This document shows, one piece after another, positions 44,478-50,905 of a stretch of 50,905 nt of DNA (position 1 is the stretch's first letter; every line of letters starts with the position of its first letter). Both the position numbers and the translations under genes were made by a program. Below the pieces are notes generated by a model. The model made no database searches. It saw only the letters and a program-made list of their open reading frames with translations, and was not told the DNA's origin. The stretch lies in NCBI RefSeq assembly GCF_000347035.1, contig NZ_ANIJ01000040.1:1-50905 (forward strand), written 5' to 3'. This DNA comes from Leptospira sp. B5-022 (GTDB taxonomy: Bacteria > Spirochaetota > Leptospiria > Leptospirales > Leptospiraceae).

Positions 44478-45119
44478 ATGAAAACCGCACCTTGTTATTC
44501 TCATAAAGATTATTACGGTTATTTCCATATCGATCTGACTGGAAAAAAAGTGTTAGATATAGGCAGTTCCATAGGATCGTTTATGAAGTCTAAAAAATTT
44601 CAACTTTCTAAGGAAGAGTTAGGAAAGGCAAAAAAATATACTTCGATGGATATCAACCCCGCCTCAGGAGCGGATATCATAGGGGACGCTCACACTCTTC
44701 CTTTCAAAAACCAGGAAATAGATATTGTTTTAGCGAATAATGTCATCGAACATTTTTACGATCCGAAAAGGGCCGTTTCCGAAATGTATAGAGTATTAAA
44801 GAAAGGTGGAGAACTTTATTTCACAATTCCTTTCATGTATCCAATTCATGAAGCACCTCACGATTACGTTCGTTTTACCAAATACGGCTTACGAAACCTG
44901 TTTTCAGAATTTAAGAATGTAGAAATCCATGAGCGGGGGGGCTGGTTTTCAACCACTGCGAATTTTCTATATAAACTTTCTCATATTCTAGATAAGGTCC
45001 GTCTGGGCTCTTTTGTGCGAATTGTGCTATATCCAATCTTGATAGTTTGGGTCCAACTGGATAGATTCGATAATTCTGGAGCATTTGTCCGGGCATATTT
45101 CGGAAAAATGAAGAAATAG
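44478..45119 (+). CDS. Class I SAM-dependent methyltransferase
   Basis: The 213-residue protein has the Methyltransf_11-type core: KKVLDIGSSIGSFMKS (SAM-binding), DIIGDAHTLPFKNQEIDIVLANNVIEHFYDPKRAVSEMYRVLKKGGELYFTIPF, and HDYVRFTKYGLRNLF. The C-terminal segment (VRIVLYPILIVWVQL) is hydrophobic and may bind the membrane. It likely methylates a small molecule or lipid-linked substrate. It is a lone gene divergent from the ArsR operon. Confidence 0.88.
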   Translation: MKTAPCYSHKDYYGYFHIDLTGKKVLDIGSSIGSFMKSKKFQLSKEELGKAKKYTSMDINPASGADIIGDAHTLPFKNQEIDIVLANNVIEHFYDPKRAVSEMYRVLKKGGELYFTIPFMYPIHEAPHDYVRFTKYGLRNLFSEFKNVEIHERGGWFSTTANFLYKLSHILDKVRLGSFVRIVLYPILIVWVQLDRFDNSGAFVRAYFGKMKK

Positions 45120-45445
45120 CATGCTGTATCGAAAACCAGCATATAAGAAATCTTCGGAAGAGTCCGGAGATTTTAGATCGTAGTTCGATCAATTGCAGAT
45201 TTTCTTTTCGAATTATGCGGGGTAGACGTCGGCACTTTATCCGAGAAGTATAAGTTTTTCTTGCATCTCCACATATCCCATGTTTGCCCTTTAAAAGGGG
45301 GCGAATCCGCTTTTTGAAAAATTGGCATCAATAACAAAGTAGGTATTACTACAGATATATCCCCGTAGTATAGGTATTAGTACCAATAGATATTCTCAAA
45401 GAATCTAGATACTATTACCTAATACCTAACACTTGGGATGTCTCC
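45120..45445. other. Spacer with nested inverted repeats upstream of the kelch gene
   Basis: About 325 bases. A weak ATGCTG/CAGCAT hairpin follows the methyltransferase gene (45121-45142). Repeated TAGGTATTA-type motifs occur between 45340 and 45430, detailed in the separate entry. Confidence 0.5.
45371..45428 (+). promoter_or_regulatory. Nested inverted repeat upstream of the kelch lipoprotein
   Basis: TAGGTATTAG (45371-45380) and CTAATACCTA (45419-45428) are perfect inverted copies. Between them lies a smaller TAGATATTCT/AGAATCTA hairpin. Further GTAGGTATTACTAC-like sequence lies just upstream. The structure ends 17 bases before the kelch start and could be an operator or an RNA hairpin. 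Confidence 0.4.
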
Positions 45446-46870
45446 ATGACCCTCCTTAAACAAATTCGAAAAAACATATATGCCGTTTTCTTTCTATTCT
45501 TCTTATTCTCTTGTTCGAATGGAAGCGGCGGAAATAGCGCTCTTGCTTTGCTGGCATTATTAGGAGGATCTTCCGATTTACCTGCCGAATGGACCTGGAT
45601 AAGTGGTCGATCCTTTGATGCACTCGGAGGTGGATACGGCTTAGGTGTATATGGAACAAAAGGAGTGGCTGATCCTGCGAACTTTCCCGGAGGACGCCAA
45701 GACGCAATGCAATGGATAGATTCCTCGAATCAATTATGGTTATTCGGCGGAATCGGTAGAGATCCTGGCACAGGTTTCGGAAGATTAAACGATCTCTGGA
45801 AATTCGACGGTACGAATTGGACTTGGGTAAAAGGAGCGAATACAGTCAACTCCGCCGGAGCTTATGGAACGAAAGGTGTAGCTGATCCAGCGAATGAACC
45901 TGGAGCAAGAGTAAGCGGAACCACTTGGGTCGATTCCTCCGGAAACCTTTGGCTTTTTGGAGGTTGCGCGGGTATAAACAGTGGGGATTGTTTTAGCGAT
46001 CTTTGGAAATTTGATGGGATCAATTGGACCTGGGTAGCGGGTCCGAATACCAAAAATACAAACGGAGTTTATGGCACCAAGGGTATAGCTAATGCTGCCA
46101 ATTTTCCGGGAGGACGGCAAGGAGCAGCAGGATGGATAGACTCAGCAGATAATTTATGGATATTCGGAGCAAATGCCGGTTTAGAAGAATCCTTTGGCAC
46201 TCCATCTACGCTGAACGATCTATGGAAATTTGATGGGACCAATTGGACTTGGGTGGCAGGACCAAAAACGATAGGAGGCCCTGGGGATGGAAATTGGGGA
46301 ACGATCAACGTTCCTGCAGCTAGTAATATTCCTTCCTCTCGGGGAAAGTCCATATCTTGGGTCGACTCTTCCGACAATTTATGGTTATTCGGCGGCTCTA
46401 GTTACGACGGTGAATTTAACGATCTCTGGAAATTCGATGGAACCAATTGGACCTGGAAAGGAGGTTCCAACTCGGCGAACCAGACTGGAATATATGGGAA
46501 AAAGAATATTGCCGGTTCTCAGAATCGAATCGGATCTAGGGGAAACGGTATAGGAGGAAAACTTCCGAATGGTAGGATCTGGATTTTCGGAGGATTCGGA
46601 GTGGACGCGAACGGGGACTCCGGACAGTTGAATGATCTTTGGATCTTCGATGGGAAGAACTGGACTTGGAAAGGAGGAACGAATCTTGTTACCCAGGCAG
46701 GCAACTTCGGCCCCAAAGGAAAAGCAGGAACTAGCTATTATCCGGGCGGTCGCTTTGGACCAAGCGGATGGACCGACTCCAGGGGAAATATCTGGATCTT
46801 CGGCGGACAAGGAATAGATGCAAATGGAAACAATGAATTTCAAAATGACCTATGGAAAGTCCGCCTTTAA
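45446..46870 (+). CDS. Kelch-repeat lipoprotein, probable six-bladed propeller
   Basis: The 474-residue product has a lipoprotein signal (YAVFFLFFLFSC). The mature part consists of six repeats of about 60-75 residues, each starting with WTW and a GxxxGxYGTKG-type segment and ending with a W-DSxxxLWLFGG strand and NDLWKFDGTN. This is the kelch/galactose-oxidase pattern. Such propellers bind proteins or glycans on the cell surface; no enzymatic residues are seen. An intrinsic terminator follows. Nested inverted repeats lie upstream. Confidence 0.88.
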   Translation: MTLLKQIRKNIYAVFFLFFLFSCSNGSGGNSALALLALLGGSSDLPAEWTWISGRSFDALGGGYGLGVYGTKGVADPANFPGGRQDAMQWIDSSNQLWLFGGIGRDPGTGFGRLNDLWKFDGTNWTWVKGANTVNSAGAYGTKGVADPANEPGARVSGTTWVDSSGNLWLFGGCAGINSGDCFSDLWKFDGINWTWVAGPNTKNTNGVYGTKGIANAANFPGGRQGAAGWIDSADNLWIFGANAGLEESFGTPSTLNDLWKFDGTNWTWVAGPKTIGGPGDGNWGTINVPAASNIPSSRGKSISWVDSSDNLWLFGGSSYDGEFNDLWKFDGTNWTWKGGSNSANQTGIYGKKNIAGSQNRIGSRGNGIGGKLPNGRIWIFGGFGVDANGDSGQLNDLWIFDGKNWTWKGGTNLVTQAGNFGPKGKAGTSYYPGGRFGPSGWTDSRGNIWIFGGQGIDANGNNEFQNDLWKVRL

Positions 46871-46906
46871 TATATTCAACAATATTCAGAAATATTAAAA
46901 TAGAAG

Positions 46907-46936
46907 AAGCTGAAAATAGGACTTTTCAGCTTTTTA
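46907..46936 (+). terminator. Rho-independent terminator of the kelch gene
   Basis: AAGCTGAAAA pairs perfectly with TTTTCAGCTT (10 bp, 6-base loop) followed by TTTATAAT. It lies 37 bases after the stop. Confidence 0.85.
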
Positions 46937-47188
46937 TAATAACACTATGGCCATGTCGCCACTCCGATCCTTTTCAAACTCGACTACGGCAGAAAAAATA
47001 TCCAAACTCATAAAAATAGAATTATAAATATTTAATATTAAAACAGAAAACAATACTCCTTCCCATAAAGAAGAAAGAGAGCACATCCCAACAAACATTT
47101 TAATCGTAATATATCCGCAAACTCGAATAATATACTGCCAGAATCCTAAATTAGGATTTTCTTTTCGCAAAGCACCAAAGCTTCGCAT
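46934..47188 (-). CDS. Possible small membrane protein
   Basis: The 84-residue open frame has a hydrophobic middle (GYITIKMFVGMCSLSSLWEGVLFSVLILNIYNSIFM). It ends just before the kelch terminator, which could serve it in reverse. There is no ribosome site and no recognised family, so it may be non-coding. Confidence 0.25.
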   Translation of the reverse strand: MRSFGALRKENPNLGFWQYIIRVCGYITIKMFVGMCSLSSLWEGVLFSVLILNIYNSIFMSLDIFSAVVEFEKDRSGDMAIVLL

Positions 47189-47328
47189 TCGAATTATTTA
47201 AAGTTTTTGCACCGCGCAAGAGACTGCTAAATTGTTATGCGAACTAAAACAAAAATCTTATCAATTAAGATCGACTAACACAAACGTTCCAAATAAAATA
47301 GATTCCGCAGGATTGAATAAAATATTTA

Positions 47329-49257
47329 TTGACTAACTTACCTCCGCAACTAACGTCTCCCGAATCCCCAAAAAACATTCAAAAAAGGTTTCAACTGATG
47401 ATTCATCAAGAGCAAAGTTTCAGGCGATTTGTCTGGGCCCTCGAAAAAAAATGGATCCAAACCGTCTGTATCCTAGGTTTCACCCTGGTCCCTATATTCG
47501 GAGGTTTAGATTATTTTATCATTCCGAAAGAATATTTGGACGAGAACCTCGGCTATTTTCTATCGTTAAGAGCCTTCGCTTCCTTTTTCGTATTGATACA
47601 ATATATAATATTACGTTTTTCCAAACCAAACGCTTGGAATACGGTGCATGCGTTTGTCTTTACCTTTGTTGTCGGTGGAATAATCACCTTAATGACGGCA
47701 CGTTTAGGAGGATTCGAATCCTCGTATTATGCCGGATTAAATTTAGTTTTGATCGCCGTGAACCTATTCCTACCTTGGAATGCCGTAAAAGGAGCCTTAA
47801 ATAGCGGGATCATTCTCGTTCAATATCTAGTAGTAAATCTGATTTTCGATCATGACTACAAATTGATCTCGATAATCAATAACCTGTATTTTTTAGCTGG
47901 GACCATGATCATTTCGGTTACCATAGCTCATTTCAAATTCAATCTCACAAAATCCGAATTCGAAAAGATGGATGTAATCAGCACCTTGAAGTCCCAGCAG
48001 GACGGGGATTATTTCCTCACCTCTCTGGTATTGCAACCTTTAAGTTTGAATCTTTCCAAAAGTGAGATCGTTCCTGTGGAATTCTTCACTAGCCAAAAGA
48101 AGAAATTCACCTTTAAAAATTGGACCCAAGAGATTGGTGGAGATATAAGCGTTTCGAACGTTATCACTCTCAAGGGGAGAAGGTACGTCGTTTTTGTAAA
48201 TGCAGACGCTATGGGAAAATCCCTGCAAGGTGCAGGTGGGGCGATCGTTTTCGGCGCTGTATTTCATGCAATGATCCAAAGGACCAAAATGTTGGAAACG
48301 AACCAAAACCAATATCCGGAGCGTTGGTTAAGAAACGCAGTGATTGAACTGCAAAAGACCTTCGAAAGTTTCGACGGAGCGATGATGATCTCTCTTGTGA
48401 TCGGACTCGTGGACGAAGAATCCGGTCTGGTATACTACATAAATGCAGAACATCCTTTCCCGGTATTATACAGAGACGGAAGAGCCTCGTTTATCGATTC
48501 TCAGATATATTTCAGAAAGATCGGCATGCTGGAGATCAAAAGCAGATTTTTCGTAAGTTTATTCCAGCTCCAACCGGGAGATAAACTGATCCTCGGATCA
48601 GACGGAAGAGAAGACCTGATGGTGTTCGATCCAACCATAGGCGGCAAAAGTATGGTGGAAGACGAAAACTTCTTCCTACATATCGTAGAACAAGGAAAAG
48701 GTGAATTAAAGGAAATAGTCTCCATCTTAAAAGACTCGGGAGATATAATCGACGACCTTTCCTTAGTAAAAATCTCCTTCGATCCGGCAAGAAGGGAGAA
48801 TGGACCGGGTAATTCCTTACGAGCCCCATCTCAATATTCCGAAAACGGAACGCACACAAACGGTTATAAACACGCTGAAGATCTAGAAGTTCTCAAGGAA
48901 TTAGTATCTTCCTCTTCTAAAAACGGAGATATAGAAGAGTCTATTCAAGCCGCAATACGATTAGTGGAAATCTATCCTGGTGAAAGTAATTATCTCTACT
49001 TTCTTGCCAAAACTTTCAACAGACATAGGGATTACAAAGAATCCGTGGAGCAAGGGGAACGTTTTCGTTACCGCCAACCGGATCACGTGAATAATCTTCT
49101 GGTACTTTCCGATTCGTATCGCCGTCTCGGGAACAGAAGAAGGGCGGAACTTCTACTTAAAGAGGTCTTCTCTTTCGAACCCCAAAATCAAACGGCGATA
49201 AATCTTTTAGGTAAATTAAGAAATCATAATGGAAAATACCTCATCAAATCAAATTGA
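47329..49257 (+). CDS. Membrane PP2C/SpoIIE phosphatase with TPR repeats (paralogue 3)
   Basis: The frame opens at TTG 47329; an ATG at 47398 (MIHQEQSFRRF) with an upstream AGG is an alternative. About six membrane helices (residues 45-210) lead directly, without HAMP, to the SpoIIE domain (about 225-490). It contains QQDGDYFLTSLVLQPL, EIGGDISVSN, VNADAMGKSLQGAGGAIVFG, LGSDGREDL and DDLSLVKISF. TPR repeats follow (about 520-640: SKNGDIEESIQAAIRLVEIYPGE and later units). It is the shortest of the three paralogues. Its 3' end overlaps the PilZ-like/methyltransferase gene by 29 bases, so they are probably cotranscribed. Confidence 0.9.
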   Translation: MTNLPPQLTSPESPKNIQKRFQLMIHQEQSFRRFVWALEKKWIQTVCILGFTLVPIFGGLDYFIIPKEYLDENLGYFLSLRAFASFFVLIQYIILRFSKPNAWNTVHAFVFTFVVGGIITLMTARLGGFESSYYAGLNLVLIAVNLFLPWNAVKGALNSGIILVQYLVVNLIFDHDYKLISIINNLYFLAGTMIISVTIAHFKFNLTKSEFEKMDVISTLKSQQDGDYFLTSLVLQPLSLNLSKSEIVPVEFFTSQKKKFTFKNWTQEIGGDISVSNVITLKGRRYVVFVNADAMGKSLQGAGGAIVFGAVFHAMIQRTKMLETNQNQYPERWLRNAVIELQKTFESFDGAMMISLVIGLVDEESGLVYYINAEHPFPVLYRDGRASFIDSQIYFRKIGMLEIKSRFFVSLFQLQPGDKLILGSDGREDLMVFDPTIGGKSMVEDENFFLHIVEQGKGELKEIVSILKDSGDIIDDLSLVKISFDPARRENGPGNSLRAPSQYSENGTHTNGYKHAEDLEVLKELVSSSSKNGDIEESIQAAIRLVEIYPGESNYLYFLAKTFNRHRDYKESVEQGERFRYRQPDHVNNLLVLSDSYRRLGNRRRAELLLKEVFSFEPQNQTAINLLGKLRNHNGKYLIKSN

Positions 49258-50692
49258 TAAAAGTTACGAAAAACTCCTCCCTAAAGAAGAAGTTTTTATT
49301 CCGACATATAGCTGCTTCTATAAAATTCACTCAGTGAATAAAGAGGAAAGTTCCGCGAAAGCCTCGCTGGGGGATATTTCCAAATACGGCACGAGGATCA
49401 TCTGCGAAAAACGGATCTCGGGAGAAGCCGTACTCGGCTCGGTGTTGGACATGAGCATATTTACCGATGTTCTACAATACAGTCGCAAACTAAGCGGAGT
49501 GATTCGCTGGGAAAAAAGATCTGAAAAAGGGTGGGAATACGGGATTCAGTTTGACGAGCCGATCCATTTAGACCTATTTCGCGCCATTCACGATTCCTTA
49601 ACCGGGATAAAGATCCGAGTAGAATCTGCAGAACCGAAAACTCCCCATCAGAAAGCCTTATCCATAGTATTTCAAACCAAGGAGAAAATCCAAAGTATCC
49701 AACCTTTATTGTCTCAACTCGAATCCAGCCTAAACGATCATGAATACGCTGTGGGATACAATCTGAAAGAAGAAATTTATAAATCCGTATTTCTTCTTTT
49801 GAGCCCGATTTATAATTTCTTAAAGGAAAAAACAAACGAACTCTACCACGAGCTGGATCCGGTCGAGATCAACTACAACTTCTCTTATCTTAGGGAAGAA
49901 CTACAATGTTATCTTTTCTTGGATCCTTTCGTAAAAAGAGCCACAACAAAGCCATTAGGCTACGCAGGCGATTTCGAGATGATGGATGCGATCTATCGGG
50001 ATACAAACGAAGGAACCAACCTTTTAGGAAAAAGTCTTCATAAATGTACCTTGAATCTGAAATCCGCACAGGCGGTATTTCATAGGCAGAATTTCTTTTA
50101 CAGAACGATCTTAGATAGACTGAGGAATAAAGAAGGAAAACTCTGCGTTCTATCCGTGGCATGCGGTCCCGCAAGAGAAATGGTTACGCTGATCAACGAG
50201 GCGGATCAAAGTACATTGGATAAATTAACGATCTATTTATTGGACCAGGATCCGAGAGCGATTACCGAGGCTAAACACGGAATCCGAATTGCTTTATTAA
50301 AAAATCATAAACAAGTTGATTTTCATTGTCTAAACGTCGAAATCGCTAGATTCGCTGCGAATCCGGGAAAATTTGTCCAGCATACCGGGATCGATTTGAT
50401 CTATTCGGCGGGACTTTTCGATTATATTAAGATGAAAACGGCTCAGAAGATTTGTTCTCACCTGTATTCCATACTGAATCCTACGGGAGAGATCTTTTTA
50501 GGAAATTTCTCCGACGCTTCCGATGAGATCGGAATCATGGAAGTTATGGATTGGAGCCTGATATATAGGAGCGACGAAGAACTCCTAAAATTCGCGGATT
50601 CAGTCCAAGGTCCTAAAACGACCGGAGTCATCGATGATGTTCTTCCGCAGAAGTTTTTCTATCTATTGAAGTCAGCCGATTCTAAAAATTAA
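49229..50692 (+). CDS. PilZ-like/SAM-methyltransferase fusion protein
   Basis: The 487-residue protein has an N-terminal PilZ-like domain (about 20-120) with D-I-S-K-Y-G at residues 49-54, matching the DxSxxG motif, and IRWEKRSEKGWEYGIQFDEP. The preceding RxxxR motif of canonical c-di-GMP-binding PilZ domains is not seen, so nucleotide binding is doubtful. A helical linker follows, then a class I methyltransferase (about 200-487) with KPLGYAGDFEMMDAIYRD, VLSVACGPAREM (SAM site, residues 307-318) and LLDQDPRAITEA. This C-terminal part resembles proteins annotated as 3-hydroxypalmitate methyl ester synthases (PhcB-like). The start lies inside the phosphatase gene. Confidence 0.8.
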   Translation: MENTSSNQIDKSYEKLLPKEEVFIPTYSCFYKIHSVNKEESSAKASLGDISKYGTRIICEKRISGEAVLGSVLDMSIFTDVLQYSRKLSGVIRWEKRSEKGWEYGIQFDEPIHLDLFRAIHDSLTGIKIRVESAEPKTPHQKALSIVFQTKEKIQSIQPLLSQLESSLNDHEYAVGYNLKEEIYKSVFLLLSPIYNFLKEKTNELYHELDPVEINYNFSYLREELQCYLFLDPFVKRATTKPLGYAGDFEMMDAIYRDTNEGTNLLGKSLHKCTLNLKSAQAVFHRQNFFYRTILDRLRNKEGKLCVLSVACGPAREMVTLINEADQSTLDKLTIYLLDQDPRAITEAKHGIRIALLKNHKQVDFHCLNVEIARFAANPGKFVQHTGIDLIYSAGLFDYIKMKTAQKICSHLYSILNPTGEIFLGNFSDASDEIGIMEVMDWSLIYRSDEELLKFADSVQGPKTTGVIDDVLPQKFFYLLKSADSKN

Positions 50693-50701
50693 CCTCATCT
50701 A

Positions 50702-50797
50702 TGACCAGTCGGAGCGCAGAGGAGCAACAGTGTTGCTCCGAACGCGAGACTGGGAATCATGCGTAGCGAAGGCGAAGCATGAAGTCCCGATAGGTCA
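50702..50797. repeat. Strongly structured three-arm element
   Basis: A closing stem of TGACC and TCGG pairs with CCGA and GGTCA (9 bp, symmetrical 2x2 loop). Arm 1 has GCG/CGC and a perfect GGAGCAACA/TGTTGCTCC hairpin with a one-base centre (50721-50739). Arm 2 has GACT/AGTC and TCATGC/GCATGA around a GCGAAGGCG-containing loop. It may be an interspersed repeat or a structured RNA. It starts nine bases after the methyltransferase stop and is followed by a terminator. Confidence 0.6.
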
Positions 50798-50816
50798 CTA
50801 TTACTGTAAAAATAAA

Positions 50817-50842
50817 AAAGCCGAAGATTTCTCTCCGGCTTT
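50817..50842 (+). terminator. Terminator after the structured element
   Basis: AAAGCCG pairs perfectly with CGGCTTT (7 bp, 12-base loop), flanked by A-rich DNA upstream. It ends the phosphatase/methyltransferase transcript or a separate small RNA. Confidence 0.7.
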
Positions 50843-50905
50843 AAGTGTAGAATATCTTCTACGAACGATATAACTGCGAATATTACACACTGTTGCTGAT
50901 CATCT

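Larger units (their letters stand above)
46871..47328. other. Spacer with terminator
   Basis: It contains a perfect terminator for the kelch gene, a possible small minus-strand ORF (46934-47188, listed separately), and AT-rich DNA before the third phosphatase gene. Nothing else stands out. Confidence 0.5.

Noticed and set aside
45785..46120. Minus-strand open frames opposite the kelch gene
   Set aside because: They arise from the repeat structure of the kelch coding strand.
1..50905. CRISPR arrays, rRNA, tRNA, insertion sequences
   Set aside because: No evenly spaced identical repeats, tRNA cloverleaf sequences, rRNA segments or transposase motifs were seen on reading the window.

Overview
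The window looks like a chromosomal segment of a spirochaete, most likely Leptospira. This is inferred from gene content, not from a database search. The pointers are many lipoproteins with short spirochaetal lipoboxes, three large SpoIIE-type PP2C phosphatases with C-terminal TPR repeats, three TRL-like lipoproteins in a row, a histidine kinase with a 7TMR-DISM sensor, PilZ/methyltransferase and kelch lipoproteins, and moderately AT-rich DNA with long AT-rich spacers. No rRNA, tRNA, CRISPR array, transposase or prophage was seen.

Layout. 1-1731: 3' end of an RHS polymorphic toxin with an AT-rich tip and a small overlapping ORF that could be its immunity protein. 1732-3571: poorly coding, repeat-bearing DNA around a lone SnoaL-like gene. 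3572-5644: a secreted GH5 endoglycoceramidase-like lipoprotein. 5745-14659: a phosphate-acquisition block of exbB-exbD-exbD-tonB, a phosphate-selective-type porin with a small lipoprotein, and pstS-pstC-pstA-pstB. Three promoters in this block carry GTAAY hexamers spaced 11 or 22 bp apart, which I read as Pho boxes. 14704-20034: DinB-like protein, ATP-grasp enzyme, membrane adenylate cyclase, then an MBOAT/SGNH acyl-transfer pair. 20215-23441 (minus): di-heme peroxidase, metallophosphoesterase, monoheme cytochrome c, lipoprotein. 23823-31112: SDR enzyme, orphan sensor kinase, short RecQ, DUF2834 protein and an ABC-2 exporter behind a structured leader. 31137-39619: SpoIIE phosphatase, AraC regulator divergent from an NmrA-like reductase, second SpoIIE phosphatase. 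39816-41665 (minus): outer-membrane barrel and three TRL-like lipoproteins. 42050-44301 (minus): ankyrin protein and an ArsR/AHSA1/hydrolase operon with a duplicated operator at the ArsR start. 44478-50692: methyltransferase, six-repeat kelch lipoprotein, third SpoIIE phosphatase overlapping a PilZ-like/methyltransferase fusion. 50702-50842: a strongly structured three-arm element followed by a terminator.

How the parts may work together. The best supported unit is the Pho block: a porin for outer-membrane entry, PstS for periplasmic capture, PstCAB for import, and a TonB energiser under apparently the same control. The second theme is signalling: three phosphatases of one family, a cyclase, an orphan kinase and a PilZ-like methyltransferase. 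The most interesting unexplained items are the shared 11-bp-phased repeats, the terminal structured element, the ABC leader, the pstS-pstC hairpin, and the phosphatase/PilZ-like methyltransferase pair.
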